A stretch of DNA of 64,000 nt from DATAEE01 sp963725145 (GCA_963725145.1 CAVRXL010000008.1:1-64000), one strand, 5' to 3'; positions 46,213-58,800 are shown, numbered from the stretch's first letter. Made by a program: numbers and translations. The notes: generated by a model not told the origin, from the letters alone.

Positions 46213-46710
46213 ATGAAGCGACTGCTGGCGGTCGTCGTTGCCCTGCTGGTCGCGTTTCCGGCGACGCTCTACGCCCAGGTTGTGATGCGCGTCGAGGCGG
46301 GCGCGGTCGGCGGCGCCGAGCGTGAGCTCACGATTACCCGAGCTGAGTACGCGGCGCTGCTCAACGGACGAGACATCGCCGGACTGTCGTCCCTGTACAC
46401 CAAGGATGCGCTGGTGGTCCTCTCGGACGGCGAGCGGTTGAGCGGCGCAGAGGAGGTCTCGCGCCATTTCACGAAGCTGCTGCAGTCCGGCGTCCGTCCC
46501 GCGAGCGTCAAGCTGTCGCCGCAGCGATTCGAGATCGTCGGGTCCGGCGAGCTGGGCGCCGAGTCCGGGACGTTCGAGGAGGCTGCCGATGGCGGCCCGG
46601 TGGTGAGCGGCGCGTACGTCACGATCTACACGCGCGGTGCCGACGGGCAGTGGCGGATCTCGATCGACGTCCGGACGACCGGAGGGCAGCCGCCCGCCGT
46701 GGTCTGGTAG
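46213..46710 (+). CDS. exported SnoaL/DUF4440-like protein
   Basis: This 165-residue protein starts MKRLLAVVVALLVAFPATLY with a signal peptide cleaved near YAQ. AGAGGTG precedes the ATG. The rest follows the NTF2-like DUF4440 pattern: EYAALLNGRDIAGLSSLYTK, DALVVLSDGERLSGAEEVSRH, and a closing YVTIYTRGADGQWRISIDVR. Such domains bind small ligands or act as ketosteroid-isomerase-like enzymes. No function can be assigned. It is followed by repeat elements and a convergent operon. Confidence 0.7.
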   Translation: MKRLLAVVVALLVAFPATLYAQVVMRVEAGAVGGAERELTITRAEYAALLNGRDIAGLSSLYTKDALVVLSDGERLSGAEEVSRHFTKLLQSGVRPASVKLSPQRFEIVGSGELGAESGTFEEAADGGPVVSGAYVTIYTRGADGQWRISIDVRTTGGQPPAVVW

Positions 46711-46713
46711 CTA

Positions 46714-46780
46714 GGCGGGCCTGAGAGGCCCGCCCTCCTAACGGCCTGCGCTACGGGCCTGCGCTACGAGCCCGCGCTAC
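46714..46780. repeat. REP-like palindrome plus GCGCTAC tandem units
   Basis: GGCGGGCC-TGAGA-GGCCCGCC (46714-46734) is a compensated variant of the 18082-18143 units. Three tandem units ending TGCGCTAC or CGCGCTAC follow at 46741-46780. The last unit forms the 3' end and stop of the deacetylase gene (encoding its terminal SAGS), so the repeat has entered coding sequence. Confidence 0.75.
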
Positions 46781-47717
46781 TCTTCGCATGCCGGGCGATC
46801 TGTTCGTGGGTCGCGAACCAGACCCCGCCCTTCGACTTCATATACGTCACAAGCCGATCGAGCATCGCGATCCGGCCGCGGTGGCCGATCACGTGCGGAT
46901 GCATCGTCAGGATGAACATGCCGCGCTCTTCCCAGGCCCCGTCGAACTCTCCTTTCCAGATGGAGAAGACCTCGTCCGGCGTCATCGTCGGGCGGATCGT
47001 CGCGAAGCGATCCATCCAGAAGTACGGATAGTCGTCCAGGATCCATTCGACCGGCAGCTCCACGATGCCCGTGGGCTGGCCGCGAAACACCACTTCGTAC
47101 GGGCGGTCGTCCGCCATGAGGCTGCTGTCATAGAGCAGCTTCAACTCCTGCGCGATCGCGATCGTGTACGGGCTGTAGTCCCATGACGGCGTGCGCATGC
47201 CCACGGGACGTTTGCCGGTCGCGGACGTCAGCGTTTCAGCCGCTTTCGTCAGGAGATCACGCTCGGTTGCCTCGTCGAGCGTCGAGTTGCGCTCGTGAAT
47301 CCATCCGTGCAGGCCGACCTCGTGCCGCCCGCTCTTCACGATGGCCTTCATGGAGTCCGGATACAGAATGGCGCTCACTGCAGGGACGAAAAAGGACGCG
47401 GGAATCGCGTGCTTCTCGAGCAGCGCCAGCACGCGCGGCAATCCCGCGCGAGAGCCGTACTCGCCTTGCGACAGGAGCGACGGGCTGTCGCGCCCGTCGC
47501 GCAGCGAGCCGGTCTCGTTGTCGAGGTCGAACGAGAGGCCGACCGCGACCCGGGCCCCGCCGGGCCAGGACTTCGGGGAGAGATCGCGTCCCGCGCGCAC
47601 GCGCTCGACGGTGTCGCGAATCTGCTTCTCAGACTGGGTCCACGGCTGCGGATTCGCTGGTTGCGTCTGTGGGGTGAGGCCAGCAGCCAGCGCGGCGACG
47701 AACACAAATCGGATCAT
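46764..47717 (-). CDS. exported polysaccharide deacetylase (PuuE-like)
   Basis: This 317-residue zinc-dependent deacetylase of carbohydrate esterase 4 type has a short signal (MIRFVFVAALAAGLTP). It shows VGLSFDLDNETG (metal Asp), ALLEKHAIPASFFVPA, EVGLHGWIHERNSTLDE with the His-x3-His ligands, MRTPSWDYSPY and MHPHVIGHRGRIAMLDRLV. This layout is the allantoinase-PuuE/peptidoglycan-deacetylase-like subgroup. Its ATG overlaps the stop of the upstream ACT gene (ATGA). Together with an exported alanine racemase two genes upstream it could alter cell-wall material, but the substrate is unproven. Confidence 0.85.
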   Translation of the reverse strand: MIRFVFVAALAAGLTPQTQPANPQPWTQSEKQIRDTVERVRAGRDLSPKSWPGGARVAVGLSFDLDNETGSLRDGRDSPSLLSQGEYGSRAGLPRVLALLEKHAIPASFFVPAVSAILYPDSMKAIVKSGRHEVGLHGWIHERNSTLDEATERDLLTKAAETLTSATGKRPVGMRTPSWDYSPYTIAIAQELKLLYDSSLMADDRPYEVVFRGQPTGIVELPVEWILDDYPYFWMDRFATIRPTMTPDEVFSIWKGEFDGAWEERGMFILTMHPHVIGHRGRIAMLDRLVTYMKSKGGVWFATHEQIARHAKSSAGS

Positions 47718-48091
47718 GCGAGGAGCCTCTTCGCTTTCTTGGGGTCGTCGGCGACGATGGCGAGCTCGACGAGGTTGTCCACGAGCCCCGTCACGTACAG
47801 CCCGCGCAGGTTGACCTTGCCTTCGGCCAGCTTGGCGGCGATCTTCGCGACCTCGCCGGCCCGATTCTCGAGCAGCACCGTCACCACCTCGCCTTCGGAG
47901 AAGCGGACGTTCGCCTGCTCGAGGGCCGTGCGCGCCGGCTCGATGTCATCAGGGATAATCCGGACGATGGCGTGCTGATCGATCTCGAGCGCAGCGAGCG
48001 ACTTGATGTTCACGCCGTACCGCCCGAGCGCCTCGGCCACGCGCGCGAGCTCTCCCGGCCGGTGCGTGAGATGAATCTCGAGGTCTCTCAT
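47714..48091 (-). CDS. tandem ACT-domain protein
   Basis: This 125-residue cytoplasmic protein is made of two ACT folds: LEIHLTHRPGELARVAEALG with VNIKSLAAL, and VTVLLENRAGEVAKIAAKLA with KVNLRGLYV. ACT domains bind amino acids and regulate enzymes. It sits between an exported alanine racemase and a polysaccharide deacetylase with 4-bp overlaps at both ends, so it is co-translated with them. Because it has no signal peptide it cannot act directly on its exported neighbours. It may sense a D- or L-amino acid for control. Confidence 0.85.
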   Translation of the reverse strand: MRDLEIHLTHRPGELARVAEALGRYGVNIKSLAALEIDQHAIVRIIPDDIEPARTALEQANVRFSEGEVVTVLLENRAGEVAKIAAKLAEGKVNLRGLYVTGLVDNLVELAIVADDPKKAKRLLA

Positions 48092-49401
48092 GACAGCCTC
48101 TCCTCCAACCGCGCCGCGCGTGGCGCAGACGACATGACGCGCCTGGGTAGAAGCGCGCTCATCTTCGTAATCATGCTGTAGAAACTCATCCCCGCGTGAG
48201 CCGCCACCGCGTGCGGCGCGATTGCGGGATCGTCAGGCCCAATCAGCGTCGCGATGTCTCCGATGTCCACGCTCTTCTCGTCGCCAATCTCCACGACGGT
48301 ATGGGTCGAGCTTATGACGGAGACGATGGGATAGAGACGGCCGCGAATCAGCACCTGGGCTTTGCCCGCAGCCGCGGCCGGGTATCCGTCGGTGTGCCCG
48401 ACCGGAAGCAGCGCGATCCATGTCGGCTTCGCAGCAATGTAGCGCCGGTTGAAACTGGCACTGTCGCCCTCGCGGAGCTGCTCGAGCCGCGCGATACGGG
48501 CGCAGAGTCGGAAGACCGGCTTCAGGTCGGGCTGGTTGGGAACCGGGACCTTTGGATCGGGCGAGTAGTTCCCGAAAAGAAGGTTACCCGGCCGCACCAG
48601 GTCCAACCGGGCTTCGGGAAGATAGACGACCTCGAAAGAGGGCGAGGCGTGCAGGCGCCCGAGTCTCAGCCCGGCGTGCTTGGCCTCGTCGGTGAACTGC
48701 CGGAATCTCGAGAGCTGCTCGCGGTCGAATTCCAGATCGTGCGTAAACATCATGTACGTGCCGTCCACGCGGACCGATCGGCTCGTGCAGAGTGTCTCGA
48801 CCCATGCGCGCGCCCGATGATCGGGCATGCCCTCGCGGCCCATGCCGGTGTCCAGATACAGGTGCGCGGGGATCGGCCGATTCAACCGCTTTGCTGCGCG
48901 CCCGAGCCGCGCCGGCGCATCGTCGAGCCACACCGAGGCTCGCACCTCGTGACGTGCGAGCTCGACGATCTCCTCATCAGAGGCTTCAGCCATGTTCAGG
49001 ATCGGCTTCCGCACACCCGCGGCGCGCATCGCCATCGCCTCGGCCACGCGAGTACATGCGAGCCCGGCGACCTGCTCGCATGCGGCGACAATCGGGCCGA
49101 CGAGTTGATCGCCGAGACCGTAGGCGTTGTTCTTGATGACGGCCAGGATCGGGGTACCGCCGGACAACCGCGAAACTTCACCGACGTTGTGCCGGAATGC
49201 CTCCTCCAGGATCTCGATCCAGGGATCGAAGCCGCTCGGATGGCCGCCCGGGCGAAGACGGAAAACCTTGCTGGGCTGCAGTCCCGAAGATTCGGGGGAA
49301 ACCGTCGAGCCAGCCAGCCGCGACGCACCGAGGACCCCTGCGCACGCGGCGATGAACTGGCGGCGAGATGACCGAGAATCGGGACCGTCGGGGCCACACA
49401 C
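48088..49401 (-). CDS. Tat-signal alanine racemase-like protein
   Basis: This 437-residue PLP racemase of the fold-type III family starts at a GTG with AAGGAGG 5 nt upstream (a longer frame to 49473 has no ribosome site). SSRRQFIAACAGVLGASRLA near 11-30 is a twin-arginine signal. Catalytic signatures are AVIKNNAYGLG with PLP Lys90, YLDTGMGREGM, GTYMMFTHDLEFD, and LPVGHTDGYPAA with the C-domain Tyr. Export implies racemisation of free or wall-derived amino acids in the periplasm, as in broad-spectrum racemases, rather than cytoplasmic D-Ala supply. It leads the operon with ACT and deacetylase genes via ATGA overlaps. Confidence 0.82.
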   Translation of the reverse strand: MCGPDGPDSRSSRRQFIAACAGVLGASRLAGSTVSPESSGLQPSKVFRLRPGGHPSGFDPWIEILEEAFRHNVGEVSRLSGGTPILAVIKNNAYGLGDQLVGPIVAACEQVAGLACTRVAEAMAMRAAGVRKPILNMAEASDEEIVELARHEVRASVWLDDAPARLGRAAKRLNRPIPAHLYLDTGMGREGMPDHRARAWVETLCTSRSVRVDGTYMMFTHDLEFDREQLSRFRQFTDEAKHAGLRLGRLHASPSFEVVYLPEARLDLVRPGNLLFGNYSPDPKVPVPNQPDLKPVFRLCARIARLEQLREGDSASFNRRYIAAKPTWIALLPVGHTDGYPAAAAGKAQVLIRGRLYPIVSVISSTHTVVEIGDEKSVDIGDIATLIGPDDPAIAPHAVAAHAGMSFYSMITKMSALLPRRVMSSAPRAARLEERLS

Positions 49402-49507
49402 AGCGTCCTCCTTGTGCGAGGGGCTCAGGGGCCGGAGAACAGAGGCGCAGGGTAACACAGACGCCAGCGGCACAGACTGGCGCTCGAGCTGGTCGATATC
49501 AGACTCG

Positions 49508-52183
<2,676 letters not shown>

Positions 52184-52198
52184 GGCAGAATCGCTCGA

Positions 52199-52226
52199 AT
52201 TATACGCGGCGGGGATACGCTATCAT
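52199..52226. promoter_or_regulatory. bidirectional promoter module ATTATA-N16-TATCAT (copy 1)
   Basis: On the minus strand TATAAT (52204-52199) is a -10 for the kinase, with ATGATA 16 bp upstream as -35. On the plus strand TATCAT (52221-52226) is a -10 for the gene at 52262, with ATTATA 16 bp upstream. The hexamers serve opposite directions at once. The same spacing and hexamers recur at 59081-59108. Confidence 0.55.
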
Positions 52227-52261
52227 CCGACCGGGCTTCACGAGCCCACTGGAGTGTCTGC

Positions 52262-52879
52262 ATGCGCCGCTCATCTGGAACCGTCCTTCTCGTTGTCCTC
52301 GCTGTTGTGGCTGTCTCCGCCGGCCCCAAGTTCATCTCGAAATGGTCCGCGCCGGAGGCGCGCACCGTGACCTTCGCCGGCAAGAAGGTGGCGGCGGTCG
52401 TCATGACCCAGGACGATTCGCTGCGCGTCTCGGGCGAAGAGGCGCTGTCGCAGGAGCTTACGGCCCGGGGGATGCAGGGGGTCGCCGCGTACCGCATGAT
52501 CCCGAAGGAAGAGCTCCAGAATCCCGAGAAGGCGAAAGGCTGGTTCGAGCGCGCCTCGGTGGACGGCGTGGTGGTGCTCCGACCGGTCAGCGCGGAGAAA
52601 GAGCGCACCTACACCGAGCCGACGGTCTGGGCGGCGCCGTACTACGGCACGCTCTGGGGCTACTACGGATACGGTTGGGGCGCGGTCTACACGCCCGGCT
52701 CGGTTCGCGAAGACACCATCATCGTCGTCGAGACGCTGATCTACAGCGTGCCGATGGACAAGCTGCTCTGGGCCGCCGCGAGCGAGACGAAGAACCCGAA
52801 GACGCTGCAGAAGTTCGTCACCGATCTCGCCAAAGAGGTGGCGAAGGAGATCAAGAAGCTCCGAGGCTCGGCGACCTGA
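52262..52879 (+). CDS. exported protein of unknown function, adjacent to triple-fusion kinase
   Basis: This 205-residue protein has a signal peptide (MRRSSGTVLLVVLAVVAVSA). It shows a domain like lipoprotein/nucleotide-binding-type DUF4136 neighbours: KKVAAVVMTQDDSLRVSGEE, ALSQELTARGMQGVAAYRMI and VDGVVVLRPVSAEKERTY. A Gly/Tyr/Trp-rich stretch (YGTLWGYYGYGWGAVYTPGS) then leads to a strand and a terminal Lys-rich helix. Such proteins are often seen as exported helpers with unknown role. The frame is open far upstream, but the start is set by the signal and the promoter at 52221. It is 43 nt before the kinase/FGE/hydrolase gene, probably one transcript. Confidence 0.7.
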   Translation: MRRSSGTVLLVVLAVVAVSAGPKFISKWSAPEARTVTFAGKKVAAVVMTQDDSLRVSGEEALSQELTARGMQGVAAYRMIPKEELQNPEKAKGWFERASVDGVVVLRPVSAEKERTYTEPTVWAAPYYGTLWGYYGYGWGAVYTPGSVREDTIIVVETLIYSVPMDKLLWAAASETKNPKTLQKFVTDLAKEVAKEIKKLRGSAT

Positions 52880-52922
52880 TCACCCGAAACAGGGTCCTGC
52901 CTTGAACACCCATGGGGCCGGC

Positions 52923-55820
52923 ATGATCGGCGCGAGCGTTTCCCACTACCGCGTCTTGCAGCAGCTCGGCGCCGGCGGCATGGGTGTCGTCTACCTGGCC
53001 GAAGATGTCCGCCTGAATCGAAAGGTCGCCCTCAAGTTCCTGTCCCCCGACGCACGCGATCCTCATGCGGAGGCGCGCCTGCTGCGCGAAGCTCAGGCCG
53101 CGAGCGCCCTCGACCACGCGAATATCGCCACGGTGTACGAGATTGGCGAGTGGAACGGTCAGCTGTTCATCGCGATGGCGGCCTATTCCGGCGAGACGCT
53201 GCGGGATCGGATCGCGCGCGGGTCGCCGCCAATCAGCGAGATCACCTCGATCGTTGCGCAGATCGCAGACGGTCTTGCGGCGGCGCACGCGCAGGGGATC
53301 GTGCACAGAGATCTCAAGCCCGCCAACGTCATGATCACGCCGACCGGCCATGTCAAGATTCTCGACTTCGGGCTGGCGAAGCTCGTCTCGAGCGAACAGG
53401 AGACGGCGCTTGCGATGACCGGCCGCGGCACGGCGGTCGGCACCGTCGCCTACATGGCGCCCGAGCAGGCACTGGGCCAGGGCGTGGATCAGCGCGCCGA
53501 CATCTGGGCTCTCGGCGCAGTCACATATGAGCTCCTGACGGGCCGCCGGCCGTTTCAGGGCGATACCCTCACCGCCGTACTCCTCGCGATCGCGACCGAG
53601 GAGCCCACTCCGGCGCGAACGCTCCGACCCGACCTCCCGCCGGAGCTCGAGCGCATCGTCACCGACGCGCTTCAGAAGGATCCGGCGAGGCGGAAGCTGA
53701 CGGCCCCCGACATTGCTTCACAGCTCGCAAGCTACCGGGCACGCGTGTCGTCGGGAGCGATTGCCACGCTGGCGCCGGCCGCGCGCTCGCGATGGCTGCT
53801 CGCGGCCGCCGCGGTCGTCGGTCTGGCGGTGGTCGTGACGACGGTGGGCTGGTGGAACTGGTCCGGGGGCGCGAAGCGTCGTTGGGCGCTCAGCGAGGCG
53901 ATGCCGGAAATCCAGAGCCTCGTCGAGCAGCAGAAGTTCGTCGCCGCTTACAGCCTCGTGGCAGAGGCGCGTCGACATCTCGGTGACGATCCCGCCTTCG
54001 CCACGCTGCGGGCGACCGTCGTGCGACCGGTGACCATCCGGGTCAATCCGCCCGGCGCCGAGGTCTTCTTCGCCGAGTACGCCCCCGCGGCCGAGCCCTC
54101 GTGGCACCGGCTGGGCGAAACGCCGATCGAGAACGTCGACGCACCCCGGGGACTCCTGCGCTGGAAGGTCGAGAAAGCGGGGTTCAATCCATCTGAGGAC
54201 GTGACCGGCGCCTCGTCGCTCACACTCACCCTCGATCGTCCCGACGCGGTTCCCGAGAGCATGGTCCGGGCGTCGGGACCGGCGGCTCCGTTCCAGATTT
54301 ACATCAACGGCCTCGAGGTGCCGCCGGTCAGGTTCCCCGATTTCTGGATCGATCGGGTCGAAGTGACCAACCGCGACTTCAAAAGGTTCGTCGACGCGGG
54401 CGGCTACGAGAAGCCCGAATACTGGAAGCACGAGTTCGTGAAAAACGGCCGGAGGCTGTCCCGCGAGGAGGCGATGGCGCTGTTTCGAGACGCCACCGGG
54501 AGGACGGCGCCCGCGACGTGGGAGCTGGGCAGCTATCCGGCCGGTCGGGAGCAGTATCCCGTCACCGGAGTCAGTTGGTACGAGGCGGCGGCGTACGCCG
54601 AGTTCGCCGGAAAGAGCCTGCCGACGATCTATCACTGGGACTGGGTGGCGAGCTACCAGCCGCTCACGTTCAACGTCATCCCGCTGGGGAACTACGCGAG
54701 CGAAGGGCCCGTCGCGGTCGCCAGCACGCGCGCGCTGCACCGGTTCGGAACGTACGATCTCGCGGGTAACGTCAAGGAGTGGTGTGCGAACGAAGCGGAG
54801 GCAGGCAAGCGCTACATCCTCGGCGGAGGCTGGGACGAGCCGCCGTACATGTTCCCGGCCGCGGACGCCCGATCGCCCTTCGAGCGCTCATCGAATTTCG
54901 GGTTCCGGTGTGTCAGGTATCTCGAGAGCGATCAATCACGGTCGAAGCTCGCGGGATTCATCGCGGGGCCGACCCGCGACTATGCCCGCGAGCGGCCGGT
55001 GCGCGACGACGTCTTCGACGCCTACAAGCGGCTGTATTCCTACGATCGGACGCCCGTCACGGTCGTGGCACAATCGGCCGACGACACGTCGGCTGACTGG
55101 AGGCGTGAGAGCGCCACGTTCCCGGCGCCGTACGGCGACGAGCGAATCACGGCGCACCTCTGGCTCCCGAAGCGAGCGCGACCGCCGTTTCAGGCGGTGA
55201 TCCTGTTTCCGGGGTCGAGCGCCTGGGACCTCCGATCCGTGCTGCAGGAACTTTCCAATCCGCGATTCGAGTTCCTCGTCAAGAGCGGCCGGGCCCTGGT
55301 CGTTCCAATCTACAAGGGCAGCTACGAGCGCGGCACGGATCAGTTCCGATCGGACTATCCAAAAGAAACCAGCGTCTGGCGGGATCACGTGATCGCCTGG
55401 TACAAGGACTTTGCCCGGACAATCGACTACCTCGAGACCCGGCCCGACATCGCGATCGACAAGATCGGCCTCTTCGGTGTCAGTCTCGGCGGGGCAATGG
55501 CCCCCATCGTCCTTGCGCTGGAGCCGCGCGTCAAGGCGGCGGTGCTCGTCGTGCCGGGCTTGTACCTGCAGCGACCCTCGCCCGAGGTCGACGTCATCAA
55601 CTTCGTGCCGCGAGTGAAGCAGCCGGTCCTCGTGCTGAACGGCCGCTACGACTACACGTTCCCCGAGGCGGCGTCACAGGTGCCGTTCTTCCGCCTCCTG
55701 GGCACGGCCGAGGAGCACAAACGGCGCGTGACGTATGCGTCGGGGCACAATCCTCCAACGAATGACGTCTACAAGGAGACGCTGGACTGGTTCGACAAAT
55801 ACCTCGGTCCGGTCAAGTAA
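52923..55820 (+). CDS. kinase-TM-SUMF1-alpha/beta hydrolase triple-fusion protein
   Basis: This 965-residue protein (ATG 52923; a TTG 7 codons earlier is possible) joins three parts. Residues 8-270 are a Hanks kinase (GAGGMGVVYLAE, Lys38, HRDLKPAN with Asp130, DFG 148-150). A membrane helix spans 290-312. A PEGA-like strand segment (VTIRVNPPGAEVFFAE) is near 370-386. A SUMF1/FGE-like domain spans about 455-668 (FWIDRVEVTNRDFKRFVDAG, VSWYEAAAYAEFAGKSLPT, GNVKEWC, FGFRCVR). Residues 670-965 are an alpha/beta hydrolase with GVSLGG nucleophile, NGRYDYTFP Asp and ASGHNPP His. The SUMF1 part lacks the two FGE catalytic Cys, so it is probably not formylglycine-generating. The outer hydrolase is expected to act in the periplasm. 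Confidence 0.85.
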   Translation: MIGASVSHYRVLQQLGAGGMGVVYLAEDVRLNRKVALKFLSPDARDPHAEARLLREAQAASALDHANIATVYEIGEWNGQLFIAMAAYSGETLRDRIARGSPPISEITSIVAQIADGLAAAHAQGIVHRDLKPANVMITPTGHVKILDFGLAKLVSSEQETALAMTGRGTAVGTVAYMAPEQALGQGVDQRADIWALGAVTYELLTGRRPFQGDTLTAVLLAIATEEPTPARTLRPDLPPELERIVTDALQKDPARRKLTAPDIASQLASYRARVSSGAIATLAPAARSRWLLAAAAVVGLAVVVTTVGWWNWSGGAKRRWALSEAMPEIQSLVEQQKFVAAYSLVAEARRHLGDDPAFATLRATVVRPVTIRVNPPGAEVFFAEYAPAAEPSWHRLGETPIENVDAPRGLLRWKVEKAGFNPSEDVTGASSLTLTLDRPDAVPESMVRASGPAAPFQIYINGLEVPPVRFPDFWIDRVEVTNRDFKRFVDAGGYEKPEYWKHEFVKNGRRLSREEAMALFRDATGRTAPATWELGSYPAGREQYPVTGVSWYEAAAYAEFAGKSLPTIYHWDWVASYQPLTFNVIPLGNYASEGPVAVASTRALHRFGTYDLAGNVKEWCANEAEAGKRYILGGGWDEPPYMFPAADARSPFERSSNFGFRCVRYLESDQSRSKLAGFIAGPTRDYARERPVRDDVFDAYKRLYSYDRTPVTVVAQSADDTSADWRRESATFPAPYGDERITAHLWLPKRARPPFQAVILFPGSSAWDLRSVLQELSNPRFEFLVKSGRALVVPIYKGSYERGTDQFRSDYPKETSVWRDHVIAWYKDFARTIDYLETRPDIAIDKIGLFGVSLGGAMAPIVLALEPRVKAAVLVVPGLYLQRPSPEVDVINFVPRVKQPVLVLNGRYDYTFPEAASQVPFFRLLGTAEEHKRRVTYASGHNPPTNDVYKETLDWFDKYLGPVK

Positions 55821-58800
55821 GCCCCAGTCCCGATCATCGTGAACCGCCCTTCGGCGCTCCACCTTCGGCCTCCGTCGTGAACTGCCACTTGCGCTCCTTC
55901 ATCATCCGGAGCGCCTCGTCCACCGCGGTCTTCAGCTCGCGGTCGAAGCCGTTCAGCTCGTCCTCTGGCGTGTTCTCGACCCAGACGTCCGGCGCGACCC
56001 CGTAGTTCTCGAGGTTGATGCCGTAGTTGTTCGGCTTCGTCGGGTCGTAGGTCACGACGAGCGAGCCCGGCGTCCGGATCGTGCCCCCGTTGATCAACCG
56101 AAACGATCCGGTCGCGATCACTCCCCCGGCCGTCGGATTGCCGACGATGCGGCCGAGGCCGAGGTCGCGGAAGCCCATGGGCGTGACCTCGCTGTCGGAG
56201 CCGGATCGGTGGTTGATGAGCATCACCTTCGGCCCGGCGATCGCCTGACGCGGCCGGCGGCCCCAGGTGCGCGCGCCCCACCGGTTGTTCCAGTACCTGG
56301 TACGGCCGGCGCTCGAGAATGTCGAGCAGCTCCTGATCGATGTTGCCGCCGCCGTTGAACCGGATGTCGACGACGACGCCTTTCTTGTTCCAGAACTGGT
56401 TGATCTCGTTCTGGAACTTCCGGAGCGACGGCTGGTTCATCGCGCGGATGTGCAGGTACGCGATCTGGCCCTTCGATTCGCGGTCCACGAACTCCCGGTT
56501 CTTCGCGACCCACTCTTCGTACTTGATGTCAGTGAGAGAGGGCACGGTCTTGATGCGAACCTTCCGCTCCGGCGCGGCGCCGGCGGCGGCGACCGTGATC
56601 GTGACGTACTCGTTCAGCGTGTGATTCAGCGCGCGCCAGTAATTGTCGCCCGCCTTGAGCGGTGTTCCGTCGATCGCGGTGACGACGTCGCCAACCTTGA
56701 GCTCGACCCATTCCTTGTCGGCCGGACCGTCTCGATAGATGTGACTGATTCGGCACGTTCCGCCGGCTGCCTCCAGCTCGAACCCGGGGTGCCGCGCGGT
56801 GTACGCGGCCGGCATCTCGCGGGTCGGCGGCCCGTTGACGCCCGTGTGCGAGGCGTTCAGCTCGCCGATCATCTCGTTGGCGAGGTCGTACACGTCCTGG
56901 TTCTCGCCCACGTACTTGAGCAGCGGCTCGTAGCGCGCCTTGATCGCGGCCCAGTCGCGGCCGTGCATCTTCTCGTCGTAGAAGCGGTACTTCATCACGC
57001 GCCAGCACTCATCCAGGATCTGCTGCCACTCGGTGCGGTGGTCGACCTTCACGGTCACGTCGAATGCCACCTTCGACTTCTTCTTGTCGCCGGTCAGCTC
57101 CATCTGCTGGATCTCGCCGTCCTGCGTATAGAAAACCTTCTTGCGGTCGCCGGACGCCGACAGTCCGGCGAACTGTCCGTCGGCGACGCGCTTGCGGTCC
57201 TTCCCGTCCAGGCCGATCGAGAAGAGTCCAGGCCCCTTGTCATCCCGGCTGACGAAGTAGACGAGCTTGCCGTCCGCGGAAAGAAAATACGCCGTCACCG
57301 GATCCTCGCCACGCGTAATCTGCGTCGCTCTGCGCTCGATGCCGTCCGTCTCCACCCGGAGCACCGGCGCCGGCGATGGCGCGGCGCCCTCCTTGGCCGC
57401 GGGCGCCTTGGCTTTCTTCAGGCGCTCGCGCACCAGCGGATCGTCCGGGTCCTCGCGCTGGCGCTCGAGCGGCGCGACGAAGAGATGGACGATGCCGCCG
57501 TCCCGATCGGACAAAAAGACGACGCGCGTCGCGTCCGGGAGAATCGAAGGCCGCGTATCGGTGAACGGGTTGGCCGTGACGTTGTGCTCGCGCTTCGCCG
57601 TCAAGTCCAACACGTGCACGTCGGCGTTCATCTCCTCGTCGCGCCGGCCGTAGAGGAGCCACTTGCCGTCCGGCGAGAACGACACGTTCTGATATCCACC
57701 AGCCTCGTTGTACGCGACTTCGGTGGCGGAGCCAGCGGCGGCGTCGCCGACGAACAGGCGGTTCGCCCCGACGTACGCGACCTGCTTCGAATCCGTCGAC
57801 CAGGCGCCCAGCTCCTTGAACGACGCATGCGTGCTGAGCTTCCGTCGCTGCCCGGTTGTCCGGTCGAACGTCCACACTTCCTGCTCGCGTGATTCGTCGG
57901 AGACGTAGGCGACCCACCGCCCGTCCGGCGAGACGAGCCCACCCTGATCGCGCCAGCCCGAGGCGGTCACCTGCGCCTTCTCGCCGACCTCGGCGTCGGT
58001 CGGCACGAGGAACACCTCTCCGTGGAAGTCGATCGCGAGGTAGTCCCCCTCGTGCGATGGGCTGAAGCTGTCCGCCTTGTTCTTCGTCGAGACGAACGAT
58101 GTCAGGTTCTCCTTCGGGTCGAACTCGAGATTGAGGCCGATCTTCGCCGGCGTGCCGCCGGGGATGGCGAGCGTCCAGACCTCGAACTCGTTCTCGTAGG
58201 CGATCGACTTTCCGTCGGGGCTGATCGACGGGAACTGGACGCCGTCAGCCTTGTGGAACGTGACCTGCGTCGGCTGGCTCGCGCCGCCCGGCGCGATCTT
58301 CCAGATATTGAAAATGCCGTCCCGCTCGGACGAGAAGTAGATCATGCCGTCGGCGCCCCACATCGGATACACGTCGGTCGTGTGCGTGCGGAACTCCTGC
58401 GGGTTGGTATCGGTGAGCTGGCTGATCTTTTTCGTCCGGACGTCCTGGATCCAGATGTCGTCCGCGCGGTTGCCGCGGTAGCCCTTTCGCCAGTACGAGC
58501 CGCCCATGCGGTTGAACGCGACGAGCGAGCCGTCCTGCTTCATCATCCCGGTCGTCGCGGCATCCATCGCGAGCGGTTCCGGCAAGCCGCCGTCGACCGA
58601 GACGCTGTACAGCGGACTGCCCCAGGTGCGGGTGCCACGCTGCGTCGCGAAGATGACGCGGCGGCCGTCCGGGCTCCAATACAGCACGGTGTCGTTGATC
58701 GTGTTGAACGTCAACTGCCGCGGCTCACCGCCGCCGACCGGCACGACGAACACGTCGTCGTTTCCCATGCGGTTGCTCGTGAACGCGACGAGCGTCCCGT

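Noticed and set aside
52923..55820. Calling the SUMF1 domain a formylglycine-generating enzyme
   Set aside because: The cysteines expected in the FGE active site are missing near the closing motif (LGGGWDEPPYMF...FGFRCVR), so only the fold is supported.
56267..57892. Plus-strand 541-codon frame opposite the S41 protease
   Set aside because: Antisense shadow. The opposite strand shows propeller, PDZ and S41 motifs.
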